A model generated the notes under the pieces. That model worked only from the letters and a program-made list of their open reading frames with translations. It was not told the origin of the DNA and did not search any database. Shown piece by piece: positions 12,333 to 23,781 of a DNA stretch of 64,000 bases. The translations under genes and the position numbers were made by a program. Source of the stretch: Liquidambar formosana. Lineage: Eukaryota > Streptophyta > Magnoliopsida > Saxifragales > Altingiaceae. Each line of letters starts with the position of its first letter. The first letter of the stretch is position 1. Where the stretch lies: assembly GCA_039720395.1 (NCBI GenBank), contig CM077820.1:49957425-50021424 (forward strand), written 5' to 3'.

Positions 12333-14111
12333 GCCTGTTTGGGAACGCTTTTCGGCAGGCCTAACGTGCTTCTGGGCTCCCAGAAGTGCTTGTGAACGTG
12401 TTTGGGTAAAATAAGAAAAAGCACTTTGGAGCCTCAACGCGCGTTTAAGCAGAAGCTGGGTCGGGTTGCTTCTCCGCTAACGTGATGCGGGAAGCTATTC
12501 TTGACTTTAATGATATTTTTCAAATACTGGAAATACCCTCACAGTTTCAACCAATGGAATCAAAATACCTTTTGTATCCCATTAAACACGATCCAAATCC
12601 CTAGCCCTTGCTGTTGCTCCCCATCGCCACTCCTTCAACGTTCAAAGCTCCTCTTTTGGTCTCTTGGAAGCTGTCCGTCAGCGACATTTGCGCCAGCAAA
12701 TTTTCTCTCCTCTCCGGTGATCTTTATGACCGTAGGTTGAAATTTTAGAAATTTCAGAATTTTGGATCATGAAAACCCGAAACTTTAGGCTTAACAACGA
12801 ATATGATTTTATAGGATTTTAAATGAAAAATTTATATACGCACATAGTACTCTGCGTGAGCTTCGATTTAACACTTGAATCACTGAAAACGGTTAAGAAA
12901 CGAAGGAGATATTAATCGTCGAAATTGGCCCGTTGAATACCCGATGTAACCGGGTTACGCAATACAACCCGCGGGAGGTTGAAGATGACCCCATAGGACT
13001 ATGATCCTGTGTGGGTGCATCCGTATATCTTACCGTGTTCTCATGCAATTAAAAGCCATACGATAATCATATGAACCCCAAATTTGACCGTTGGACTCGT
13101 CTTGGTGGACCCTACAATGTGGGACTCTTGGTTGACCATTTTGACCAAATTTGACTGTAGTTTGACTTTTTGGGCAAATTAATATCTGTTAAAAATTTCA
13201 GAAAATACCAGAAAATTCCAAAAATTACAGAAAATTCCCAAAATTTATAAAGAGTGTTTTAAAAATTATTTTGATCATTTTGGGACCGTAGTTCACTGTC
13301 AGAAGGCCAATAATAATTATCGAGTATGTTATATTTATTTTGAAATTTACTTAAATATTACGTATGCATAATTATTAGATTTTATCAGTCCTCGGGAGGA
13401 CCTTAGGGAGCATTAATGCTACATTTGCATTGTCAGTATCTATCACGTGGTTTTGGATTGGTATTGCTCGCGATTGAGGTAGGAAATGTGGCTTCTTTGC
13501 ATTTAATATGGTGTTATTTTAATATGGCGGATGCCTAGTTGCATGAACTGAGGAATTTGAACTTTGAATAGTTTGAATCTAACCTATATGTGCCAGGGAT
13601 ATTGGCATTAATTTGGGAACATATATTATTATGGGCATGATGTGTGAGCATAACATTTTATGTTAATTATTTAAGTGTTATTGATGAGCTAGTACAATTA
13701 TTATTTCAATTAAGTTATAGAGAAATGTCATATTATTGTATTAGCATTTTATTATTTATTTATTGTGAAAAGATAACTCCAAACTATGATAATTTTCAAC
13801 AAAATATTTGACTTGTAGTTTTGGCGTGATCCTCTTTTAAAGTTATGCACTTTAATAAAATTAGAGTAAAAGCACTTTTATTGCCAAACAGGTTAAATAA
13901 GCACTTAAGGTAAGGGTAATAGTGTCATTTCAGGATTACAAGTCACTTCAGGACTTTATTTGCCAAACAGGTAGAAAAGCACTTTTAACATCCAACAGCA
14001 CTTTTGAAATACAATTCCCAAACACAATACAGTAGTCAATTAGAAGCACTAGCTTCCACTTCTCTTCTTCTACAACAAAAGCTCTAAAAGCCACAGTGTT
14101 CCCAAACGGGC
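12333..14111. mobile_element. Inverted-repeat-bounded insertion (about 1.8 kb), probably a non-autonomous DNA transposon with foreign filler
   Basis: The left end reads GCCTGTTTGGGAACGCTTTT. The right end, reverse-complemented, reads GCCCGTTTGGGAACACTGTG. Both flanks inside are rich in AGCACTTTT and its complement, a composition typical of this kind of plant element. The middle (about 12600-13800) has a different character, listed separately. No target duplication could be matched, so the two ends may belong to separate related copies. Confidence 0.45.
12730..13800. mobile_element. Possible LTR or solo-LTR fragment
   Basis: The stretch has features often seen in plant LTRs: repeated TTTGACC/GTTGACC motifs near 13080-13170, GCGATTGAGGTAGGAAA near 13470, runs of AAAATTCCAAAAA-type sequence and no reading frame. 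I could not find a TG...CA pair with a 5-bp duplication, so this is a resemblance only. Confidence 0.3.
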
Positions 14112-15978
14112 CCAGTAAATTACTCCTCTTTTTTTCTTTTGTAAACGAATAAACAAATTATATTTTCTCTTTTATTCACTACAACGACAAATAATCAAAT
14201 TATCACTATATTTATTCGTTTTTCTATTTCTTCTTCCAAGTGTAGGATAAACTCAAGGGGTTATGAGTCTTTTTCTACCAATTGGGGCCCACCCTTTACC
14301 ACCCCCAGGGGGATGGTATACAGGGTTCATAACTACTCCTCTTACTACAAGATCAATCACAACATGACAATTCAAACGTTACAAGTGTGGATAGCATCTT
14401 TCTTCAAGAGTTATTAAAAAATATGATAGAAATCATTCTCCCAAATAAAAAATTTTAAAAAAAATATGGATAATTTCAAATGAGAATATAATGCAAGTTT
14501 ATGTAATAAAAACAATGTATTGTCATTTTGTAACTATTTGCAATACTTTAAGAGTTTTCGAACATAATTCATGAGTTAATCATAATATTAAGGGTATACT
14601 TAAAAATTTATTGGAATGTACTTAATAAATTCAAGTTTTATGCTATTTGGGTTGTGTACGGTAATTCACAGAGATAATTAAAATTCAACTAGAAGGGAGA
14701 TTATAACTAGAAGCAAGAGCTCCCTAATTGAAACATACAAGTGACGGGTCGTAGGTGCAACATTAAAGTCTGTTTTTTTAGATAGAGGATGTAACCATTC
14801 TAAGGAAGAAATCATACCATTTGTAAGATTTGCACTCCTAATCATCGAACTAAATATATGTGATAATATAATATTTTCATATTGAGACACATAAAAAATA
14901 TGACCCTTCGAGGCGATGACTCGGGCGCCCCAATCCAACCGTTGCCTATGATAGCTGAAGTTCAACATAATCCTCTACATTATCTAAATATTTCATGTTA
15001 GAATATAGTTTATGAGAGCATTCCTCCTACCATGTTGAGGACTTTTTATCTGGTTTTCTAAGAGCCCGGATCACATGGTTGAAACACTCTCCCAAACAAA
15101 AGTTGCCTTAAAAATTATTGTAGTCACAGCATATTAGAGCTTTAATTGTTGAGATAGAAAAGATGGAATGTAAGCATTGGAAGCCTTGAGAACTCAAATT
15201 TGGACTAGTGGACCAGAAGTTAGAGATGGGCTTGGTGCAGAATAGTTCCACTTCCACCTCCACCTCCACCTCCGCCATCATCCGTTGGGCACTCTAAGCC
15301 CAAACCATGGCCACACTTCAATAGTTCAATGGAAGGTTTCACAAAAGAATTGCAAAGATGATGAAGGGTTTTAGGGGGGGGGGGGGGGGGGGGGGATTTA
15401 ATAGCAAACAGAGAAGAGAAACCATTTGATTTATGTGTGTAGGTTGATGTTGTGGTTATGACTTATGAGTGTGTATGTACGTGCACGCATGTAGTAATAA
15501 AATGGGTTCCACCATGCCCTGGGTTAGGTATTGTGGCTCACTAGCCCTCTGGGAAGCAATGTTTTGGGTTCCGATTATGTCCAGGATAATTTAGGTGACA
15601 CCCTCGATTACCCGGCCTAACTTGATGAGTAATTAGCTTTATTATCAACCCCTCTTGATTCCAGGCTTCTAACATTTGTTTTGAAGACCCTAAACATCAA
15701 GGCCTTTTCTGGCACTTGTAGTTCGCATGTGGACTGTGACAATGGTCATGAGAAATGGGCCAGCGTGGGCCTGTCCTTTAAATGGGTTATTGGATTTGGG
15801 GCTGAAATCCAAAGATTAGCAGAGCTCATACCGTATTACAGCCTGATAGCTCTTACCTCCATCTAACAGATCATATGGTTTACTCACTTATTTGTTTTTG
15901 TTAATAAAAGGAAGCGTCCAATGTTGCAATTAAAAGACGGCTCCCAAACTCAAGCATCTAGAGGTTGATTATCCTAGT
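14112..15978. other. Intergenic, no gene recognised
   Basis: Contains a G homopolymer (about 22 G) near 15374-15395, a (CCACCT)n stretch near 15250-15275 and AT-rich filler. A 96-residue minus-strand frame at 14678-14968 matches nothing I know. Confidence 0.5.
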
Positions 15979-16354
15979 AAGGGGACCTCTGTTGGCACTC
16001 AAAGACTTATTTTTTATCCCATAATTAAAAAATTTCATTAAAAAAGACTACATAATCTATTAGAAAACATCATTCTGAACAACTTTGTAGAATCAAGTTT
16101 TTCTAAAATTTATCGTTTAAGTGGATTTTTTTGTCATTTATGAAACAAAAACTATATATTACCAAAAAAATTCACTTAAACGATAGATTTTGAAAAAATT
16201 TTATTCTAAAAAGTTATTTAAAATGATGTTTTCTAGTAGATGGCATGACCGATTTTTATTTTTATAACAAGTTATCATATTTTTCATAAAATCTTAAAGT
16301 ATAAAATAAGTGGGGATGAAAAGTAAGTCTTGGGGTGCCCATAGAGGCCCCCTT
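15979..16354. mobile_element. Foldback element, copy A (376 bp)
   Basis: Almost the whole element is an imperfect inverted repeat. The outer ends AAGGGGACCTCTGTTGGCAC and, reverse-complemented, AAGGGGGCCTCTATGGGCAC match with few differences. The inner arms carry AGAAAACATCATTCTGAAC paired with AAAATGATGTTTTCTAGTAG, and CGTTTAAGTGGATTTTTT paired with AAAAATTCACTTAAACG. No coding capacity. The target duplication is unclear. Confidence 0.75.
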
Positions 16355-16430
16355 CAAGTAGAGCTAGGGATAGGCTAGGCTGGGCTTGGGTTGGGTTAAA
16401 TTCACTCATCTTCCAAATCTAATTTATTTA

Positions 16431-16831
16431 GGGTCCGGATATTGCAACCCTTTCAAGTGATTTCCTCATCCCAATTACTTTATTTTTTAAAGATCTAAGA
16501 AAAATATAGGATGTTTTTATGAAAAGTGGCCACTAAGTCCTCTAGAAAACATCATGTTGAATAACTTTTCAGAAAAAAGTTTTTCCAAAATCTATTATTT
16601 AAGTAAACTTTTTGGCTATTTATAGACCCTATTTCATTTTTGACCAAAAAATTCACTTAAACTATAAATTTTGGAAATACTTTCTTCTGTAAAGTTGCTC
16701 AAAATGATGTTTTCTAGTGGACTACGCACGCGGCCACTTTTCATAAAACCTTTTATATTTTTCTAAAACTTCTTAAAATTAAAATTAGTGAGGTGGCGAG
16801 ATTGCTTGAAAGGGTTGCAATATCCGAACCC
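16431..16831. mobile_element. Foldback element, copy B (401 bp)
   Basis: The ends GGGTCCGGATATTGCAACCC and, reverse-complemented, GGGTTCGGATATTGCAACCC pair over more than 25 bp. The inner arms are the same as in copies A and C (ACATCATGTTGAATAAC...GATGTTTTCTAGTGG). The outermost sequence differs from copy A, so the family shares arms but has variable ends. It lies only 76 bp from copy A. Confidence 0.75.
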
Positions 16832-17507
16832 ATTTTATTATTTATGATCAGCTCACAACGGACCCAACATGTGAAAGTTCAGAAAGATGAATAGAAATAC
16901 TAGTTTTGGAACTTGGTTTAGATATTAACACGAACCCAAGAATTTACAATCAGCTCGGGTTTGGGTTATTCAAAACGGACCTATTTAGATGAAAGCCTGC
17001 TAAATACCCATTTACTTTTGACAGGATTCCGAATGGCAACACAACGGGTTTGGGACAGGGCAGCCATTTCCCGAATGCCAAGCCCACCAAAAATACCTCA
17101 ACCTATTCCCATCCCAAAGCCATCTAGCCAATGTGGGACCTTCATTTTGAATCTCTTCAAAAGATGCCCAAGCCCATCCCATAAACTTGTTCCAGACTCA
17201 AGCCCACATAGAGAGAGAGACAGAGAGAATATGTAAAAGAAGCCAAAGGAGATTAAAGAGAAAGGGAAAGATGAGGTGATGAGTTTTGATCCATACACAC
17301 ATAATAATAATAATAATAACACTACCCTCTGGGGATTTTGGCCAAGGGTGGGTTTTTGATATTTTGTATTGAAGTTTGATAGATGGAAAGGGTTAACCCA
17401 CAAGAAGCCAAAAACTGTTCCTAGTTGTTGACCTAACGCGAATGCTTCCAAAACCACTGTGGCCTGCACAATTATAGAAAAGTCCATAATGTAGAACAAT
17501 GACAGTG
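16832..17507. other. Intergenic sequence between copy B and the Mutator-like element
   Basis: Includes a (TAA)n microsatellite near 17308-17326 and GA runs near 17210-17226. No gene recognised. Confidence 0.45.
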
Positions 17508-17516
17508 AAGTTTGAA
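17508..17516 (+). repeat. Left 9-bp target-site duplication of the MULE
   Basis: AAGTTTGAA, identical to 23231-23239. The flanking host sequence reads GACAGTG before it and, after the right copy, GACAGTGAC. Confidence 0.85.
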
Positions 17517-18084
17517 GGATTTGGATTTGCTCAAGTAAGGGCCTTTTACTGGACGCTCCAGTAGGCTGCTCGATTTGCTCCACGTGGATTTGGACAACTT
17601 CAACGGCTGGGATGGGCTGGGATGGAAGATGTAACTTCAACGGCAGCTTTGGGCAGTTTTGGCTAACGCCGTTAGCTGGGATCAGGAGAACGGCACCGTT
17701 TTTAGTTGCAAAAACACAACCAAAACGAAAGAGGGGGGAGCCATTTTTCAGATCTGGTTTTTGATTTTTGGCTCACTCTCTCTCTCCTCTCCATTTTTCA
17801 GATCTGGTTGTGGTGAAGCTTCCCCAACCTCCTTCTCCGCTCCTCCTCTCCGACGAAAATAGTGGAATGCCCCCCCGACGGCTGTGGTGAAGCTTCCCCA
17901 GTCTCCTTCTCTTCTCCATTGTCGCCGGCAACCTCCATTTTTCAAATCTGGTTGTGGTGAAGCTTCCCCAACCTCCTTCTCCGCTCCATTGTCGCCGACA
18001 ACCTCCTTTTCTAAGCTTTCCCACCGACGGCAGTCCCAGTGGTGAGTTAATCCTATCTTCTTCTTCTTCTTCTTCTTCTTCTTC

Positions 18085-18115
<31 letters not shown>

Positions 18116-18474
18116 GCTGCTGCCAGTAGGGGATTTGCATTTTTTTTGCTTTGAACTTGTGGTGGATACTCAATGAGCCACATGTCCTCTGCCGTAACAG
18201 AAGGGGAAGGAGAGCAATAGCAAACTCATCATGCATATTTACCTTACAACAAATCTGTCTCCTATATATAAAATGTCCTTTGTTTAAATCTGTTTTATTT
18301 ATTTATTATTATTTAAATCTGTCTAGCTTTTGATCATTTTCTCTTCCTATATCAAGTGGGTGTTTCGAGCACGTGGTGTGATGTTGATTAAATGAGTGTT
18401 TTTAACGATTTAATTACTTTGGTTTGATTCTTTTATTCCTCGATTGTTTAAAGGAAAGAAAGACTACCATCATG

Positions 18475-18880
18475 ACCCAGATATTGCGGAAGCAAAGGCA
18501 GCTTGCTTAGACCTTTCTGAAGCTCTTCGACAGGGGCTCTCTTCAATTATCCTTGAAGGTGATGCTGCGGTTGTTCTTAACCCCCTGCTTAACTGGTCGT
18601 CTAATCCTCCATGGTCTTTAGAACCACTAACTCAAGAGGCCAAATTTTTGTTATCTCTTTTTTCTATTTGGAATGTTAGTAATGTCCCCAGGCTCGCTAA
18701 TAAAGCAGCCCACTCTTTAGCCCAATGGGCAGCTTTTTGTAACAGTTTTGGCTCCATCCCTATTGATTCTCTCCCGCGCTATGTTCTTTATGCGGAGTTG
18801 AATGATGAGGATGCATGGTGAAGAAACTGTTTTGGTTTTTCCTATAATATAACTCATTTGATTATCAAAAAAAAAAAAAA
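18475..18880 (+). mobile_element. 5'-truncated LINE carrying an RNase H-like domain
   Basis: A 17-bp target duplication (GAAAGACTACCATCATG at 18458-18474; GAAAGACCACCATCATG at 18881-18897, one mismatch) flanks an insert that ends in a poly(A) run of about 14. An open frame through the insert to a stop at 18819-18821 reads AEAKAACLDLSEALRQGLSS, IILEGDAAVV, then VPRLANKAAHSLAQWAAF. This is the pattern of the plant-type RNase H domain at the C-terminus of LINE ORF2. Only this last part of ORF2 and the 3' tail are present, as expected of target-primed insertion cut short at the 5' end. The open frame upstream of 18475 is accidental. Confidence 0.82.
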
Positions 18881-19689
18881 GAAAGACCACCATCATGGCG
18901 TAGCTTTACTTTATGGGTTTGTCTCTGGTGAAACAATTATTTTCTGCATACTATACAAAAGGATATCAGTAATTCATAACTAATCACTTATTTTTCATTC
19001 AACCCTTCAGAATTTTCGACTTTTTTTTCTCTACCATAATGCCCATCTGCCATGTGTTGTTTATGAAGTTTAATTCATTATTTTTCCTAGGTTATTTTTC
19101 CTAGTTTATTTTTCCTAGGCTTGCTATACACAGTATTGATCATCTTCACATCCAGTTGTAGCTAATTAATGGCTATTCATTAATTTCAGAGGTTAGAACT
19201 TTTAGGCGTTGTACAGTTCATACTGCTTTTTCACTTGTTTCAACAGAAAAGGAAATTTCAGAAAAAGAATTTTAATGTCCTTAGATGAAATATGTATTAA
19301 AATGAGTGTAGTGTCAGCTTGCAATGACCCTACATTATTGAAATATATGAGGTTGAATGCACACATGCATGGATTTACATCCTGTATATGACCCTACATT
19401 TATTGGTTTTCCTAAACTGATGGGTTTGTGTTGTTCAATTGTGGGTGCAGGAATGGAGTTACCATTAGATGACAGTGTCGAGCAATTGGAATGGAAGCCC
19501 AGGATGGTTAATATTGATGGTTAATTGTGTACACTGAATATGGATGTAAACTTTAGGATTTATTTATTTATTTATTTTTATTTTGTTGTTGTTGTTGTTT
19601 TTGTTTTTATGGGGGACCAAATGTTGCCATTGTAGACTAAAAGATTATCAATGATTTTTGTTACCATGTTTTTATTTGTTGAATATAGT

Positions 19690-19935
19690 GGTTAGATTTT
19701 GTACAGGTTTGATAAGTCGATGACTTGAGATGTCCTGGTACGAGATAGGGTGCATGCCTAATTTTTTTAAAAAAAAAATTGGTGCCTTGATATATTGTTG
19801 GTCGTTGAAAGAATAGGGAGTAGTTTGATTTTGTGTAGGTTTGATAAGTCGATAATTTGGGATGTCTTAGTTATAGACAGGGTTATGTCGGATTTTCTAA
19901 AGAAATTTGGTGCCTTGATATATTGGGAGTCACAA
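19690..19935 (+). repeat. Tandem duplication in the left MULE arm (two units, about 130 bp)
   Basis: Units start near 19690 and 19820. Each has GGTTTGATAAGTCGAT, GGGATGTC-type, and GGTGCCTTGATATATTG segments. Inverted copies lie in the right arm. Confidence 0.75.
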
Positions 19936-20494
19936 AAAATTTTCTTTGTTTGACAAAGAAAAACCAACGCCTTATTAGGGGCTTGAGAGCCAATACAATG
20001 GATGTGTCCCATTAGTCCATTACAATGACCAAGAAAGAGGGATGTGTTTGATTACATGTTTAATCGATCATCCCAAAAAGATGCAAAAAAAATGGCACCA
20101 AATGCTCACTAATAGATAAATCAGTTGGTGTACAAAATTTTGTTTCTCTTATCCTAATCCATACTCAAAATTCTTGTTTCATTGGCAATTACTATTTTTA
20201 AGCCATGAGTAGTACAAACCCTTCTCATTCAGGAAAGATAAACCAATGCAATAGAAATCGCTATAGAGAGTTGTGATCTAAACTATATCTCACGATCCTT
20301 CTACCAATTTAAGGTTTATACATCAACTTTATATTGTTTAAGCACAAAAAATTTTGGGAAAGAAATTATTTCAAGAATATTGCAAATTGGTTGCTACTCA
20401 TTTTCTTAAAATGAATTTGTCTTAATAATCAAGTTGACAATATTTGTGATTGAATCCATTGGTATGGGTCATCAAGAAATGACAATAAAATTGC

Positions 20495-20775
20495 CCTTGT
20501 TATAAGTTATCGATTTATTAAACCTATAAAAAATCAAACTACTTATTATTTATTTAGCAGCCAACAATATATCAAGGCAACAATTTTTTTTAGAAAATCT
20601 GACATAATCCTATCTATAATAAGGACATACCAAGTTATTGACTTATCATCTATCAACAATTAGTCCGCAATAAAACAATATATTAAGGCAACAAATTGTT
20701 TTAGAAAATCTGACATAACCCTATCTATAATAAGGACATCCCAAGTTATCGACTTATCATCTACCAACAATTAGT
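20495..20775 (-). repeat. Tandem duplication in the right MULE arm (two full units and one partial)
   Basis: On the minus strand the units contain GATAAGTCGATAACTTGGG and TGCCTTAATATATTG-like segments, inverted relative to 19690-19935. Full units lie near 20563-20660 and 20675-20775, with a partial one near 20495-20545. Confidence 0.7.
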
Positions 20776-22234
20776 CCGCGATAACAACAATTAGTCCCCA
20801 ATAAAAACAACCAAAAAAAGAAATAAATTAAGTTTACATCCATATTCAGCGTACACATTAAACCAAAATACATCAAATAAAAATCATTGGGACAAAAATC
20901 ATTTTTTTCACTTTGTTCCATGCTTTGTCAATCAATCTTCAATAGCAACAATTGATAGGTCCATAGGAGCTTGCTCATCAACCCTGAATGGAAAAAGTAA
21001 AAAGGGAACAAAAATTAAATTCACCAACTAAATCAAAACTATAGAGTTTGTTCATCAAACAATATAAGAAAGTAAAATCAATACTCAATCCAAAAACTAA
21101 CCCCTAAACCCAACTGAAGGTGTTGCCCAATCAACATCCCCTAACCCCTAAACCCAGCACTAGCAGCATTCCTTATTTTTTTAACAACTTCAACTTATTA
21201 AAATCTTTTACCGTCGGGCACCCATGCATGCTATCTAATTCCATGTCTGGTCTACATGTTCTTGTAGACAATTGGTTGTAATAGACATTATTTGTGCATG
21301 TGTGTTGCTATAGATCATCTCCTGGTTTTAACTGATCCAAATGTTTTATGCTAGAGCAAGGCCAAATATAAAGTTCCAATACAATTCATTTTAGGGATCA
21401 AACTAGTCAATAAAGTTAAGAATGTTACCTTTTCCTTTTTGTTAAGCCTGTCAGGTTCAAGGTGAATCAAATGAATGCCAAATTCCTAGCAGCTAAGTAT
21501 GGATGTCATTATCAAACCAAATCTAGTAGTTATTAGCTATATAACCATTAAAAATCAGGATTCTAAAACAGGTTTGGTAATCTTCTGGATTTGATGACCC
21601 AAATATTGGGCAAAGTGCAATTTTATGAAACTGTTTTGTTCTTCACCAAATTCTATGGTAAAACATCAGTTTCCGATATTGTTCCCGATTTCAATTACAT
21701 ATTCACATCCAGTTGGGTAATTTGAATTGCTGTCCTGTGAAATTTGAATTGCTCCATTTGTATTATATATAAAAAAAAAATAAAGAAACAAATGTATCAT
21801 GTTGAAATCAACATTCTTGATTTTTTTTTGTTCATTTCTTTTGTAAAATTTTTGCAGAATGTAAAGGCCTATTTACGAAGAGGCCCAACAAGGCGTATCA
21901 ACAAAACCTAAAATTCTTATAAACCCAAGTTACAAGTTCCCCTGCACAAATTCAAAACCCTAACTGGTAGCAGCAAAAAAAACAAAAAAAAAAACAAAAA
22001 AAAAAAAAACAAAAAATATATATAGGATTAACTCACCATTGGGACGGTTGCCGTCAGTGGGAAAGCTTAGAGAAGAGACTGTTTGCTCACCATTGCCGTC
22101 GGTTGGGAGGAAGGAGGTTGCATAAATTCAAAACCCCAATTGGAAAAAAAAAAATTTAAATCATGACTTAATCATAAAAAGGGAGATCAAGCATTCATAA
22201 GACCATATCGTCCGCTACAATTCAGACCAGACAA

Positions 22235-22265
<31 letters not shown>

Positions 22266-23230
22266 TCTCACACATACATGGTTAATTCAGATTAACATAT
22301 GAAAAAAAAAATTACAAAATAAATTGAAATTCCGCAACAATCCCAGTTTACACAGTTTACATTCCCATTTTGACAAGAAGACCCAGTTTACACAACAAAA
22401 ACTGGCAGGAAAAAGGAAAAACAAAAAAAAAAAAAAAAAAAACACACAAACCCAGTTTACACAGTTTACACCAAAAAAAAAAAAAAAAAACAAATTTAAA
22501 CATAAATAACATACCTGCGTTCGCCGAGGAAGGAGCAGCCGCAGCAGGAGGAAGGAGCGGCAGTAGCAGCGGCGGGAATGGCTAACTAACTGGCAGCAAA
22601 ATAGAAAAAAAAAAAAAAAAAAATTTTAAATTCACTGTCGAAAACCCCAACTGGCAGGGGAAAAAAAAAAAAAAATTTTTGAAAACCCAAACTCACCGTC
22701 GAAGCTTCAAGGGGGGCTGACTGCCGGCGAGAATGGAGAGTGCAGAAGCAGCAGCGGCAGCAGCAGGGGTAGCAGCAGCGGCGGCGGCAGCAGCGGCGGC
22801 CGGTGGTGGACGGAAAACCAGAGCAACCCCTTACCCAGATCTGGATTTAACCCGACAAAGGAGCGGCGGCGGAGGGAGGGGAGAGAGAGTGGAACGGCGG
22901 GAGGGGAGAACAACGGCGAGAGGGGAGAGCGTGACTGCAGATTCCAAATCGAAAATGGAGGGGAGAGAGAGAGGGAGAGAGAGAGAGAGAGAGGGGGCAA
23001 AATCAAAATGTAAATCAGATCCCGCCCCCCCCCCCCATTTTCACGATTTTTCGTTGTGTATAGGTGCAAAACGACGTCGTTGGGCATCTGAATGCCATCC
23101 CCCCTAACGCCGTTAGCTCCCTTGCCCCTTTTCACTTGAGCCGTTGGATCAGGCTATTGTCCACGTGGCAGCCATCCACGGTCCACTTGAGCCTCCAGTA
23201 GATCCTGCAAACTTGAGCAAATCCAAATCC

Positions 23231-23239
23231 AAGTTTGAA
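23231..23239 (+). repeat. Right 9-bp target-site duplication of the MULE
   Basis: AAGTTTGAA, identical to 17508-17516. It directly follows the terminal CCAAATCC of the element. Confidence 0.85.
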
Positions 23240-23707
23240 GACAGTGACAACAGAAACTTTGCTTTTAAGTACCTGTTTGGTTTATAACTCAAATAAAGCT
23301 TTCTTGTCTTGTTGGGAAAAAGAAAAAAAAAATGAGAGAAATGCTAAAGAATAGGGGCACCCACATGAGTTTATGGATGAGCTCTTTTGGATATTCCCCA
23401 AATTCTAAGACACACACTCACTTATGTTAGATGAAGGATCTTATAAAAATTTAATGTGTTCGCAAAGTTTCATTATAAATTAAATATCATGTGGTTTAGT
23501 TATATGTACATATAGATCGAAGTTTAATATATATATATTTATATTCTATACCAAATTAATCAAGTCTTATACTCTTATTTACGAAATTGATCAGGTCTGA
23601 GATGTCTTGAAAATTTTGAAATTGATAAGACGGTTTATATTTGTATGATTTATTTCGGATCTAATCAAAACCCTATACTTGTATGATTTATTTCGGATCT
23701 AATCAAA

Positions 23708-23781
<74 letters not shown>

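Larger units (their letters stand above)
17517..23230. mobile_element. Palindromic Mutator-like element (MULE), 5.7 kb
   Basis: The left end GGATTTGGATTTGCTCAAG (17517-17535) is the exact reverse complement of the right end (23212-23230). A perfect 9-bp direct repeat, AAGTTTGAA, flanks it at 17508-17516 and 23231-23239; nine bases is the Mutator superfamily hallmark. Inverted similarity continues far inward: 18008-18056 pairs with 22022-22074, 19521-19553 with 20830-20862, and 19690-19935 with 20495-20775. The arms therefore span about 2.4 and 2.7 kb around a loop of about 0.56 kb. No transposase reading frame was seen, so it is non-autonomous. Arms differ by indels, A/T-tract expansion in the right arm and a LINE insertion in the left. 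Confidence 0.85.

Noticed and set aside
14678..14968. 96-codon minus-strand frame
   Set aside because: No recognisable motif; AT-rich intergenic context.
17748..18236. Overlapping minus-strand frames of 136 and 162 codons
   Set aside because: They read through (CTT)n and T runs and the MULE terminal region, giving poly-Lys/Glu; no domain.
22707..23135. Opposed frames of 124 and 142 codons
   Set aside because: Low-complexity GCA/GCG and GA repeats in the right MULE arm.
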